Part shown: in pieces, positions 1 through 6,233 of the stretch
How positions within the stretch are numbered: the stretch's first letter is position 1
Layout: every line of letters starts with the position of its first letter
Origin: an uncultured Leptospiraceae bacterium
Lineage (GTDB): Bacteria > Spirochaetota > Leptospiria > Leptospirales > Leptospiraceae
Assembly (NCBI GenBank): GCA_937924465.1
Contig: CALDSP010000262.1
Span: 1-10,883, forward strand
Direction: 5' to 3'
DNA length: 10,883 bases
Notes under the pieces: model-generated
Databases searched by the model: none
What the model was told of the DNA's origin: nothing
Seen by the model: the letters and a program-made list of their open reading frames with translations, nothing else
Position numbers and translations under genes: made by a program

Positions 1-604
1 ATAAAAAAATATACTTTTCTTTCTGTTCCAAAATAGAAAAATAAGGTAGAGAAAAACTAGTCTCTAGATTTTTCCATTTCCCGGATGTACAGTATTGATT
101 TTTTTCTAAAAAACTATGAAACTTAGAGGCTTCTTCACAAAGGAATTTCTCCCCAAGAAGAAAATTAAAAGAAACCTCTAACTCTTTTATAATTTCGTTT
201 TGATTTAGAAAATAGACTTTAAAAGGTTTTTCAGAAGAATTGAATTCTAAAATTTGAAAAATTTGAGTAGGGTTTTTATTTTCTTCTAAAAACTCGGCTA
301 ATTTTTCTCCCTCTTCTGAAGGCAGACAAATAGAAAACTTTGGTCCTTTCTCTTTCTCAAAAAACTGGGGAGTATGAGAAAATAAACAATAACTCTCTGA
401 AGTTTTTGAAAAAACATATCCCCAAGAATCTTCTGAATTAGAAGAAATTTCTAAAGTTTTTAGGTTTTCTGAATTCCACTCTCCATAAAAAAATTGAATA
501 TTCCATGAATGATTTTGAGATTCTGAATAAGGAAATAGAGATTTGGAACGTTCTTTACAAGTTACAAAAATAAATAAAAAAGTAATTAGAAAAAATTTTT
601 TCAT
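1..604 (-). CDS. Putative lipoprotein of unknown function (3' end outside window)
   Basis: An uninterrupted minus-strand reading frame of 201 codons starts at the ATG at 604-602 and is still open at the left edge, so the C-terminus is missing. The first 15 residues (MKKFFLITFLFIFVT) are a short basic n-region plus hydrophobic core, followed by Cys16. This is a spirochaete-style loose lipobox (FVTC), which predicts export and lipidation at Cys16. The mature part is polar, rich in Ser, Glu, Phe and Lys, with four further cysteines (73, 93, 156, 172) that could form disulfides in the periplasm or on the surface. A strong ribosome binding site, GGAGGAG at 614-608, lies 4 nt before the start and fixes it. 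I recognise no family. The gene is divergent from the small gene at 743. The lipoprotein call is well supported; the function is unknown. Confidence 0.8.
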   Translation of the reverse strand, partial: MKKFFLITFLFIFVTCKERSKSLFPYSESQNHSWNIQFFYGEWNSENLKTLEISSNSEDSWGYVFSKTSESYCLFSHTPQFFEKEKGPKFSICLPSEEGEKLAEFLEENKNPTQIFQILEFNSSEKPFKVYFLNQNEIIKELEVSFNFLLGEKFLCEEASKFHSFLEKNQYCTSGKWKNLETSFSLPYFSILEQKEKYIFL

Positions 605-607
605 TTT

Positions 608-614
608 CTCCTCC
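608..614 (-). promoter_or_regulatory. Ribosome binding site of the minus-strand lipoprotein gene
   Basis: The minus strand reads GGAGGAG followed by AAA and ATG. It is an almost perfect Shine-Dalgarno sequence at a short spacing. It supports the start at 604 even though the gene is truncated by the window edge. Confidence 0.7.
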
Positions 615-694
615 ACAAGAGAAGAGAAAAGTTTTTAGAAAAAAACTTGCACAAATACGAAAAAACTAAAACTTTTTCATTTTTTTTCCACTTA

Positions 695-713
695 ATTTGT
701 CTTTCGTACAAAT
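695..713. repeat. Small inverted repeat in the divergent spacer
   Basis: ATTTGT (695-700) and ACAAAT (708-713) are perfect 6-bp inverted arms around CTTTCGT. A further ACAAAT lies at 651-656, next to ACGAAA. The repeat sits between the divergent genes starting at 604 and 743, about 30 nt upstream of the latter, where an operator could lie. In such AT-rich DNA a 6-bp repeat can easily arise by chance, so a regulatory role is only a possibility. Confidence 0.25.
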
Positions 714-742
714 AAAATTCTCTTCTAATAGAGGAGAATTTT

Positions 743-988
743 ATGCGAACTTGGTCATATGAACTTCAAGAAAAAAGTATGAAATTCTTAATAGAATTGA
801 GTATGGGACTTCATTCTTGTGATTATATTTATTTATGTCACACTTCTGGAAAAAAAGGTTATATTCAAACACTGAATGCCTTTAATCATTCTTGGGTAAT
901 TGAAATAAATGAAGAACAAAATTCTCAACTTTGTTTTAATTCCGCTTTAGAAATTATAAAAAATGGTTGGATTGTGGAAGAAGTATAA
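743..988 (+). CDS. Small hypothetical protein (81 aa)
   Basis: This is a compact 81-residue protein with no signal peptide or membrane segment, so it is probably cytoplasmic. It contains three cysteines (in HSCDY, YLCHT and QLCFN) and aromatic-rich stretches. The N-terminal third looks helical, followed by short segments likely to form strands and a C-terminal helix ending in GWIVEEV. The start is supported by GAGGAG at 731-736, 6 nt before ATG; an internal Met at 779 lacks such a site. I recognise no family. The gene stands alone, divergent from the lipoprotein gene and 230 nt before the next operon. The good ribosome binding site and a codon use like that of its neighbours make it likely to be real. 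Confidence 0.65.
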   Translation: MRTWSYELQEKSMKFLIELSMGLHSCDYIYLCHTSGKKGYIQTLNAFNHSWVIEINEEQNSQLCFNSALEIIKNGWIVEEV

Positions 989-1218
989 TTCTATTTTTCC
1001 AGATGTATTTTAAAAAGTTTTCAGTATGTAAGAAAATCATTTTCTCTCCCAAGTGAAGTGCCCTTTTAAGATGATAAGTCCAAAAAATAGGTTTACTTTT
1101 TTGTGGCAATTCTTGAAAAAATACTTTTAGTTCTCATTTCAATTATTTTAGGAAAATTCTTTACTTTTTCTTACCTAATTCTACTCTGTAATCTATAATT
1201 TTTTTATAAGAGTTTAAG
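989..1218. other. Non-coding spacer before the TPM/Tim44 operon
   Basis: About 230 nt without a convincing reading frame on either strand. It contains a short palindrome, AGAAAAT-C-ATTTTCT (about 1031-1045), that is neither GC-rich nor followed by a T-run, so it is a poor terminator candidate. It ends in the promoter-like sequence described separately. No RNA gene fold was recognised. Confidence 0.5.
1171..1199 (+). promoter_or_regulatory. Candidate promoter of the TPM/Tim44 operon
   Basis: A perfect -10 hexamer, TATAAT (1194-1199), lies 19 nt before the ATG at 1219. A weak -35-like TTACCT (1171-1176) is 17 nt upstream of it. Transcription would start near 1206, leaving a very short leader with AAGAG (1208-1212) as ribosome binding site. 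TATAAT alone is common in AT-rich DNA; the position and spacing make it reasonable. Confidence 0.4.
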
Positions 1219-1848
1219 ATGAGTTTATTTTCCAGTGACTTTAAAAAAATTCTAGTCCAAGAAATCCAAAAAATTGAATCTGTTTCAGGAGTGGAAGTTA
1301 TCATTGTAGTAGCTCGCTCTTCAGCAAATTATATTTACATAAACCTTGTTGCAGGGGTCTTATTTTCTTTTTTAGTTCACACCTACACAATGTTTAGCGA
1401 TTTCGAATTTTCCGACGAAACAATTTACCTTTCTAATATAATTGCTTTTTTAGTTGGATTCTTTTTGTTTTTGATCCCATTTCTTGCTAGGTTTTTCATC
1501 CCCAAGGGCACTCTTCATCGAAACGTAGAAATTTATGGAAGGGCTTTATTTCAAAAAGGAAAAATCTACGAAACCCAAACTCGGCAAGGAATCCTAATTT
1601 ATCTTTCTAACTTTGAAAAAAAAGTTTTACTTTTAGAAGATAAAAATGTGACTTTACGAATTCCTATTCATGAAATGAAAATTTTAAAAAAGAATTTCAA
1701 TTTAGTATTTCATCCCTTCTCCCATAAAAAAACAGCAGAAAATTTTTTACTTGCCTTAGAAAAACTAAAAGATACTTGTGCAAAGTTTATTCCTATCACA
1801 GAAGATGATGTGAATGAACTTCCCGATGACATGGAGATTCTTTTATGA
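1219..1848 (+). CDS. TPM-domain membrane protein
   Basis: This 209-residue protein resembles small bacterial membrane proteins with a split TPM (TLP18.3/Psb32/MOLO-1) domain. Residues 10-38 match the usual opening, with an amphipathic helix and then a strand (VEVIIVVARSS). Two hydrophobic segments follow at about 39-55 and 68-94. The second half carries the TPM-like core: TRQGILIYLS at 121-130, a strand pair KKVLLLEDKNV, and a C-terminal helix ending in DDVNELPD (196-203), a tail I recall from this family. The family is linked to membrane protein quality control or phosphatase-like activity in other organisms, but the bacterial role is not established. AAGAG 6 nt before ATG supports the start. 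The stop overlaps the next start (ATGA at 1845), indicating an operon. Family assignment is likely; function is unknown. Confidence 0.75.
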   Translation: MSLFSSDFKKILVQEIQKIESVSGVEVIIVVARSSANYIYINLVAGVLFSFLVHTYTMFSDFEFSDETIYLSNIIAFLVGFFLFLIPFLARFFIPKGTLHRNVEIYGRALFQKGKIYETQTRQGILIYLSNFEKKVLLLEDKNVTLRIPIHEMKILKKNFNLVFHPFSHKKTAENFLLALEKLKDTCAKFIPITEDDVNELPDDMEILL

Positions 1849-2372
1849 AAAATTTTATTTCTGGTGTTTTAATTTTTTTTTCTTTTTTGTTGCTCCTCCA
1901 AATTTTTCATGAATTAAATGCAAGACCAGGTGGAGGGGGAAGTTATCGTAGTAGCAGTTCCTCTTCTAGAAGTTCTAGCAGTAGTTATAGTCGTAGTTCT
2001 TCTCATTCTTCCTATAGCAGTGGAAGTTATCATAGTAGTGGAAGTGGTGATTCATTGAGTGATGAAGAAGTAAAAGAAATTAGTGGATTAATTTTTGGAA
2101 CTGTTTTTAGTATTATTGCTCTTGTGTTGATGACTCTTGGTTTAACTAGTAATAAAGAAGAACCTCAAACCTTAGGAACAAGAATAGGATATTTAACAAT
2201 GGGTTTTATATTTATGCCACTCGGAGCTGGACTTGCCTCTATGTCTAAAATCCTTATTTATCTTTATGTGTTTGTAATAATTTCTATACCATTTATCATT
2301 TTTATTGCAGGGATTTATAAACTTAAGTCTGGACGTGAAACAATTTATGTAGCCAAAGGAGAGTCCAATTGA
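1845..2372 (+). CDS. Ser/Gly-rich membrane protein, coupled to TPM and Tim44-like genes
   Basis: The 175-residue product begins with a signal-peptide-like segment (1-26, cleavage plausible after LNA). A low-complexity region at 27-70 follows, opening RPGGGGSYR and composed of Ser, Tyr, Gly, Arg and His. An acidic stretch (DSLSDEEVKE) precedes three hydrophobic segments at about 81-100, 112-132 and 136-159. Bacterial Tim44-like proteins often start with a comparable Gly/Ser-rich exported segment; here that part is a separate gene just before the Tim44-like gene. The Ser-rich region would face the periplasm. The start uses GGAG at 1833-1836, 8 nt upstream, and overlaps the previous stop (ATGA). 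The stop overlaps the next TTG start. No enzymatic motif is visible. It is probably a structural or partner subunit of a membrane complex. Confidence 0.7.
   Translation: MKNFISGVLIFFSFLLLLQIFHELNARPGGGGSYRSSSSSSRSSSSSYSRSSSHSSYSSGSYHSSGSGDSLSDEEVKEISGLIFGTVFSIIALVLMTLGLTSNKEEPQTLGTRIGYLTMGFIFMPLGAGLASMSKILIYLYVFVIISIPFIIFIAGIYKLKSGRETIYVAKGESN
1929..2054 (+). repeat. Low-complexity Ser/Gly/Tyr/Arg-coding tract
   Basis: About 42 codons encode a GGGG stretch followed by runs of Ser broken by Arg, Tyr and His. Serine is written with mixed AGT, AGC, TCT and TCC codons rather than as a pure DNA repeat. The mixture suggests selection on protein composition rather than recent slippage expansion. 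Confidence 0.7.
2355..2363 (+). promoter_or_regulatory. Ribosome binding site deciding a TTG start
   Basis: AAAGGAGAG lies inside the end of the Ser-rich gene, with GGAG 7 nt before the TTG at 2369. It is the strongest evidence that translation of the Tim44-like gene begins at this TTG, which overlaps the preceding stop as TTGA. Confidence 0.65.
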
Positions 2373-3697
2373 GCCAAACAGTTGCCTTTTTTGTAAGTTT
2401 CATTTTGTATAACTTGTTTTTTATATTGTTTAGTTTAGATTCTCTTGGTAGTGGAGTCTCTGGAAATTCTACATCTCCTTTTGCGATTGTGCTAGTATAT
2501 GGAACAGTTTGGTTAGTACTTACTGGAATAGGTTTAGGATTTTATTTTTTAGTCTCTGCCTATGTAAAAGTGAAAGGTCCTAAAAAAATAGAAATTAGTA
2601 CAGTTTACATGACGCAAACCCCTGTGGATTCTATATTAAAAACTGATCCTAATTTTCATGTAGATGATTTTTTAGGACAAGTGCACAAACTAGCGGCTAA
2701 GTTAAATACTGCTTGGACACAGAATAAAATGGAAATCGTTCGCAATTTGGTTTCTGCGGGAATATATAACCGTTTTAAGATACAACTAGAGCTTATGAAA
2801 CTACAAGGAATACAAAACCTTATGAAAGACTGGGTTTTAGAATCTGCCTCTATTGTGGCTGTAGATTCCGATGCAGTTTATCAAACTATCCATGTAGAAA
2901 TTCATGCTTATGCAAAAGATGTAAATGTAAATGCTAATTTATCTGACTTGGATAAACAAAAATTACTCAATGACTCTTCACAAACAGATTATTATGAGAT
3001 TTGGTCATTCGTAAGAAAAAAAGATGTAGTCACAAAGAAACAGGGGGGAGCACTTTCCGGAAATTGTCCTAATTGTGGTGGAGACATTCATGATCTAGGA
3101 GAAATAAATAAATGTAAGTATTGCAATGCAATTATTAACTCAGGTGATTATGATTGGGTTTTAGCAGAGATTACTCAAAAAATTGAATGGAATGAATCTT
3201 CTTCCTCTAAGGATATCACAGAAAGAGCAAGAGAAATCAATCCTTCAATAAACCGCCAAGTCATTGAAGATAGAGCCTCCTATCTATTTTGGCGTTGGAT
3301 TGAGGCAAGAGCAAAAGGCAGTGGAAAATATTTAAAAAGAGATGCAACTCAAAGCATACAAAAACAAATCCAAGAAAAAGAATTTTTAGCCGATGTAGCA
3401 GTAGGTTCTTCTGATCTGAAACAAATTGAAATTAAAGATGAAAAATTTTTTGCATCCATCAAGATTTTATGGAGCGCAAATTTTCAACCAGGACAAGAAC
3501 CAATTCACCAACAGACTAAGTTTTTAGTTTCCCTACCGGTCAATCTGGCTCGCAAAGGAGGTCTTTCTTCTAATTCTTGTGAATCTTGTGGTGCCCCCTT
3601 GCCAGAGTCAGACTCCCTACAATGTGAATATTGTGGAGCCAATGTACCGGCTCAAGTAAATGATTGGATCTTAGAAGAAATTAAAACAAGATCGTAA
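2369..3697 (+). CDS. Membrane-anchored protein with two Tim44/NTF2-like plus zinc-ribbon modules
   Basis: The 442-residue protein has hydrophobic segments at about 5-23 and 38-66. A Tim44-like (NTF2-fold) region follows at about 93-218, with an N-terminal DPNFHVDDFLGQV motif and the central strands typical of the family. A zinc ribbon comes next, with C233/C236 and C249/C252 (CPNCGG, CKYCN), then DWVLAEI at 262-268. A second, more diverged Tim44-like region spans about 290-395. It is followed by a second zinc ribbon (C404/C407, C419/C422) and DWILEEI at 432-438. The repeated order domain, ribbon, DW[VI]L-x-E-I implies internal duplication. Mitochondrial Tim44 links the import motor to the translocon, whereas bacterial relatives are poorly characterised. 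The TTG start overlaps the previous stop and has a strong ribosome binding site. It is the last gene of the operon. The domain call is firm; the role is unknown. Confidence 0.8.
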   Translation: MSQTVAFFVSFILYNLFFILFSLDSLGSGVSGNSTSPFAIVLVYGTVWLVLTGIGLGFYFLVSAYVKVKGPKKIEISTVYMTQTPVDSILKTDPNFHVDDFLGQVHKLAAKLNTAWTQNKMEIVRNLVSAGIYNRFKIQLELMKLQGIQNLMKDWVLESASIVAVDSDAVYQTIHVEIHAYAKDVNVNANLSDLDKQKLLNDSSQTDYYEIWSFVRKKDVVTKKQGGALSGNCPNCGGDIHDLGEINKCKYCNAIINSGDYDWVLAEITQKIEWNESSSSKDITERAREINPSINRQVIEDRASYLFWRWIEARAKGSGKYLKRDATQSIQKQIQEKEFLADVAVGSSDLKQIEIKDEKFFASIKILWSANFQPGQEPIHQQTKFLVSLPVNLARKGGLSSNSCESCGAPLPESDSLQCEYCGANVPAQVNDWILEEIKTRS

Positions 3698-3699
3698 TC

Positions 3700-3729
3700 T
3701 TATAAAAACTTGAAAGGACTTTTTTATAA
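3700..3729. terminator. Weak AT-only hairpin after the Tim44-like gene
   Basis: TTATAAAAA (3700-3708) and TTTTTATAA (3721-3729) form a 9-bp stem with a 12-nt loop, starting 3 nt after the stop codon. The stem has no G-C pair and there is no T-run after it. It is positioned like a terminator but would be a weak one. Confidence 0.25.
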
Positions 3730-3759
3730 ACGTATAAAAATCATATCAAGATAAAAAAC

Positions 3760-3790
3760 TTGTCTTGAAACCTGTTTAGTCTTTTATAAT
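3760..3790 (+). promoter_or_regulatory. Candidate promoter of the lipoprotein gene at 3816
   Basis: A perfect -10 hexamer, TATAAT (3785-3790), lies 25 nt before the ATG. Upstream, TTGTCT (3760-3765, 19-nt spacer) or TTGAAA (3765-3770, 14-nt spacer) could serve as -35, neither at ideal spacing. The position just before an isolated gene supports it. Confidence 0.35.
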
Positions 3791-3815
3791 GAAAAAATAG
3801 GAATTTTGTTTTAAT

Positions 3816-4847
3816 ATGATAAGTAAAAAATTTTTTCTATACACAATTAACTCTATTCTAATAATATTTTTCTCGTTTTGTAATTTAGAAAAATACAATA
3901 AACAAGAAAATAAAACAAACATTGTCTATATCCCAGAAATTTCCAATTTAGATCCCTCTCCTAAAAAACGTGGTCTTTTTGCAGAGCATTACCCTGCCTC
4001 TAACGAAAGAAGAATAGACCTTTTTATGCCTAAAATTAAAAACTTAGGTGGATGTTACATAGGCGTAGGCACAGATCAAAATTTTAGTTTTATAGCTAAA
4101 GCAAAAAGTGAGATTGCTTTTCTAATGGATTTTGATGAAGAAATTGTAAAAGTGAACCGTTTGCATTTATTTTTTTGGCAACATTCCAAAACTTATTCAG
4201 ATTTTAAAAACTTTTGGGATCCAAAAAATAAAAAAGCTACAAGAGAATTTATTCAAAAAAATTTTTCTTATCAAAGTAAGGACTTCTTGGATGCTTTTGA
4301 ATTAGGGCTCAGTAGCAATTGGGTCCCAGGTCGACTTGCCGAGCTGGAGTTAATGCATAAAAAGTTTGGGTTAGTAACTTTTTCTCATTCCGAAGAAGAA
4401 TTCCAATACATTCAAGAACTCATAAAAGAAAAGAAAATTGTAGCTCTTGTAGGAAATTTACTTGGTGATAAAACCATGAATCAAATTTCTAAATTAGCAA
4501 GAGAACTCAACTGTCCAATTCGTATTTTATATACTTCTAATGCAGAAGAATATTTTGCTTTTCCACAAAGTTTTCGAGAAAATATAAAAAATTTATTTAT
4601 TGATGAAAAAAGTATAATTATAAGAACAATTACAGCTGGTACTAAACATGGATGGGGATATCCGGATGGAGAAAAATTTCCAGACAGCTATCCTTTTCAT
4701 TATAACATTCAAAAAATTCAAAATCTTCAAGTCTGGTTGAGTTTAGGAAAACCTCTGAAAATTTTTGATATTATGCAAGGTCGCACTCCCATCACTAAAG
4801 GATTTTCAGAAATTGATAAACTTCCTTTTGAAGTTGGTTATCAATAA
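3816..4847 (+). CDS. Putative lipoprotein with a methyltransferase-like (LIC_10091-type) domain
   Basis: The 343-residue product has a basic n-region, a hydrophobic stretch to residue 21 and Cys22 after FFSF, matching a loose spirochaete lipobox. The remainder is a conserved domain I recognise from uncharacterised bacterial proteins. It has GGCYIGVGTDQNF at 78-90, FLMDFD at 102-107 and LHLFFW at 116-121. Further on come VGNLLGDKT at 212-220, YTSNAEEYF at 239-247 and a strand ending in IRT at 269-271. The glycine-rich start and the acidic strand end resemble a SAM-binding Rossmann fold, and I recall Leptospira members under the name LIC_10091; neither point could be checked here. A clear Shine-Dalgarno sequence is lacking: AGGA lies 13 nt upstream. 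The gene stands alone and converges on the prolyl isomerase gene with a 2-nt gap. The family is fairly sure; the activity is unknown. Confidence 0.7.
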   Translation: MISKKFFLYTINSILIIFFSFCNLEKYNKQENKTNIVYIPEISNLDPSPKKRGLFAEHYPASNERRIDLFMPKIKNLGGCYIGVGTDQNFSFIAKAKSEIAFLMDFDEEIVKVNRLHLFFWQHSKTYSDFKNFWDPKNKKATREFIQKNFSYQSKDFLDAFELGLSSNWVPGRLAELELMHKKFGLVTFSHSEEEFQYIQELIKEKKIVALVGNLLGDKTMNQISKLARELNCPIRILYTSNAEEYFAFPQSFRENIKNLFIDEKSIIIRTITAGTKHGWGYPDGEKFPDSYPFHYNIQKIQNLQVWLSLGKPLKIFDIMQGRTPITKGFSEIDKLPFEVGYQ

Positions 4848-4849
4848 AC

Positions 4850-5311
4850 TTATTCTTCTAAAATTTTTATTTTTGTTATAACAACTTTTTCTTTAGGTCT
4901 ATCGTACTGTCCCGTTTCTACTTGAGAAATGTTTAATACAACTTCTTCTCCTTCTACTACTTTTCCAAATACCGCATGACGCCCATCTAAATAAAAGTTA
5001 TCTTTTACATTAATAAAAAATTGTGAACCTCCCGTGTTCGGTCCTGCATTTGCCATAGAAATAGAAAATTTTTCATTCTTTAAGTCTTCATGAAATTCGT
5101 CTTTAATTCTATAGCCTGGTCCTCCTGTTCCATTTCCTAATGGACATCCACCTTGGATCATAAAATTTTTTATGACCCTATGAAAAGTTAAACCATCATA
5201 AAAATTTTTTTTTACTAAATCAATAAAGTTGCTAGCAGTACTAGGTGCTCTTTCGGTATCTAAGAATACTTTGAAGTTACCTAAATTGGTTTGAAATTCT
5301 GCAATTGCCAT
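4850..5311 (-). CDS. ppiB: Cyclophilin-type peptidyl-prolyl cis-trans isomerase
   Basis: The 153-residue single-domain cyclophilin catalyses cis-trans isomerisation of X-Pro bonds during protein folding. The active-site residues are present: R45, F50, M51 and Q53 ([13 protein letters not shown]), A87-N88-A89 ([10 protein letters not shown]), Q97, F99 and H112. The Trp that binds cyclosporin in human CypA is Tyr107 here, as expected for many bacterial cyclophilins with low drug affinity. There is no signal peptide, so it is cytoplasmic. The length fits the short PpiB-type family. AAGGA 7 nt before ATG overlaps the stop codon of the upstream phosphatase gene, so translation is probably coupled and the two genes are co-transcribed. 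The assignment is firm; the symbol follows the closest cytoplasmic E. coli counterpart. Confidence 0.93.
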   Translation of the reverse strand: MAIAEFQTNLGNFKVFLDTERAPSTASNFIDLVKKNFYDGLTFHRVIKNFMIQGGCPLGNGTGGPGYRIKDEFHEDLKNEKFSISMANAGPNTGGSQFFINVKDNFYLDGRHAVFGKVVEGEEVVLNISQVETGQYDRPKEKVVITKIKILEE

Positions 5312-5317
5312 ATATAT

Positions 5318-5325
5318 TCCTTTAA
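5318..5325 (-). promoter_or_regulatory. Ribosome binding site overlapping the upstream stop codon
   Basis: On the minus strand the phosphatase stop TAA (5324-5322) is part of TTAAAGGA, whose AAGGA lies 7 nt before the cyclophilin ATG. Ribosomes finishing the first gene would sit on the second gene's initiation site, consistent with translational coupling. Confidence 0.6.
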
Positions 5326-6140
5326 TACATTGTTAGAAAACTATTTGGTATAAATTCTTGCAAAGCTCTTTTATGTAATATTTTATTGGTAGCTAAAATA
5401 GTAGAAATATTTGGAGAAAATGGATTTCCAGAAAAAGTAGTTACCTCACCTCCAGCTTCTAAAACAATTCTTGCTCCTGCTGCCATATCCCATGGACTCA
5501 AAGACTCTTCCCAAAATCCATCAAACTTTCCTTCTGCCACCCAGCATAAGTCTAAAGCCGCTGCCCCTGTTCGTCGAATTCCACGAGTGCTTATTAAAAT
5601 TGGTTGAAGTTGGGAGAGCATTCTTTCTACATCTCCTAAATCTTTTTTATAAGGAAAACCAGTACAAAAAAGAGCGTTGACCATTTCTGCAGTTTTAGAA
5701 ACAAATATTTTTTGATTATTTTTTTTTGCACCTCTTCCAATCAAAGCACTATAAACATCTTCGAAAAAAGGCAAACTCACCACACCAAAAAGAACTTGAT
5801 TTGTTTCTAGATCAAAAAGAGCAATAGACACAGCAAAAAGAGGAATTTTATGAGAAAAATTAGTAGTCCCATCCAAAGGATCAATAATCCATTGGTAAGG
5901 AGTTTTACCCTTTGTTTCTCCCCCTTCCTCTCCTAAGATAAAATCTTCCTTAAAATTTCTTAAAATATTTTTTGTTAAAAACTTTTCACTTGCCATATCA
6001 GCTTCTGTGACTAAATCAATACTTCCTTTTTTTCGAATGTTTAAATCTTTTTTTTTAAAATATTTTATAAGAATAGAATTAATTTGAGGAATAAGTTCCA
6101 AACAAAAGTGAAATCGTTTTTCTACATGATTTTTTTTCAT
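5322..6140 (-). CDS. suhB: Inositol monophosphatase family protein (SuhB-like)
   Basis: This is a 272-residue Mg2+-dependent sugar-phosphate phosphatase. The family signature motifs are intact: VTEAD at 44-48, G70-E71-E72, the metal-binding [10 protein letters not shown] at 86-95 (D87, D90, T92), and SPWDMAAG at 215-222 with D218. The family hydrolyses myo-inositol 1-phosphate, and some members act on other substrates such as histidinol phosphate or PAP; sequence alone does not settle which applies. It has no signal peptide, so it is cytoplasmic. The ATG at 6140 is the only plausible start: upstream in-frame stops lie close by and the next Met is residue 49. No good Shine-Dalgarno sequence precedes it. 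It is the first gene of a two-gene minus-strand unit with the cyclophilin, divergent from the DUF255 gene. The family is certain; the symbol is tentative. Confidence 0.9.
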   Translation of the reverse strand: MKKNHVEKRFHFCLELIPQINSILIKYFKKKDLNIRKKGSIDLVTEADMASEKFLTKNILRNFKEDFILGEEGGETKGKTPYQWIIDPLDGTTNFSHKIPLFAVSIALFDLETNQVLFGVVSLPFFEDVYSALIGRGAKKNNQKIFVSKTAEMVNALFCTGFPYKKDLGDVERMLSQLQPILISTRGIRRTGAAALDLCWVAEGKFDGFWEESLSPWDMAAGARIVLEAGGEVTTFSGNPFSPNISTILATNKILHKRALQEFIPNSFLTMY

Positions 6141-6148
6141 ATGAAAAA
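6133..6148. repeat. Palindrome spanning the phosphatase start codon
   Basis: TTTTTCATATGAAAAA is a perfect 16-bp palindrome centred on back-to-back ATG codons: the phosphatase start on the minus strand and an ATG on the plus strand at 6141. The symmetry could bind a regulator or simply reflect two Lys-rich starts in AT-rich DNA. Confidence 0.3.
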
Positions 6149-6233
6149 CATATTTTTTCTTAAGGGAAATTGTGCAAAGATTTTTGTATTGCTAAGCAGT
6201 TTATTTTGTAGTCTTGGATTGATTGACGAATGA
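6141..6233 (+). CDS. Possible 30-codon leader ORF before the DUF255 gene
   Basis: An ATG at 6141 opens a 30-residue frame beginning [10 protein letters not shown], with a hydrophobic middle ([13 protein letters not shown]) and a TGA at 6231-6233. That TGA overlaps the upstream candidate start of the next gene as ATGA. The shape resembles a small membrane peptide or a leader that couples translation. No Shine-Dalgarno sequence precedes it, its start lies against the divergent phosphatase start, and promoter space would be minimal. It is probably fortuitous, but it is recorded because of the exact overlap. Confidence 0.15.
   Translation: MKNIFFLKGNCAKIFVLLSSLFCSLGLIDE

Noticed and set aside
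1031..1045. AGAAAAT-C-ATTTTCT as terminator of the 81-residue gene
   Set aside because: No G-C pairs of note and no T-run follows (CTCCC instead).
1929..2054. Ser-rich tract as a CRISPR-like or tandem DNA repeat
   Set aside because: No constant repeat unit exists at the DNA level; the codons are mixed and the frame is open throughout.
4873..4890. TTGTTATAACAA palindrome followed by CTTTTT as a terminator for the convergent genes
   Set aside because: The stem is only four or five A/T-rich pairs and lies inside the cyclophilin coding region; it would be too unstable to call.
5386..5680. Plus-strand reading frames opposite the phosphatase gene
   Set aside because: They are antisense to a strongly conserved inositol-monophosphatase gene and show no recognisable protein features or start signals.
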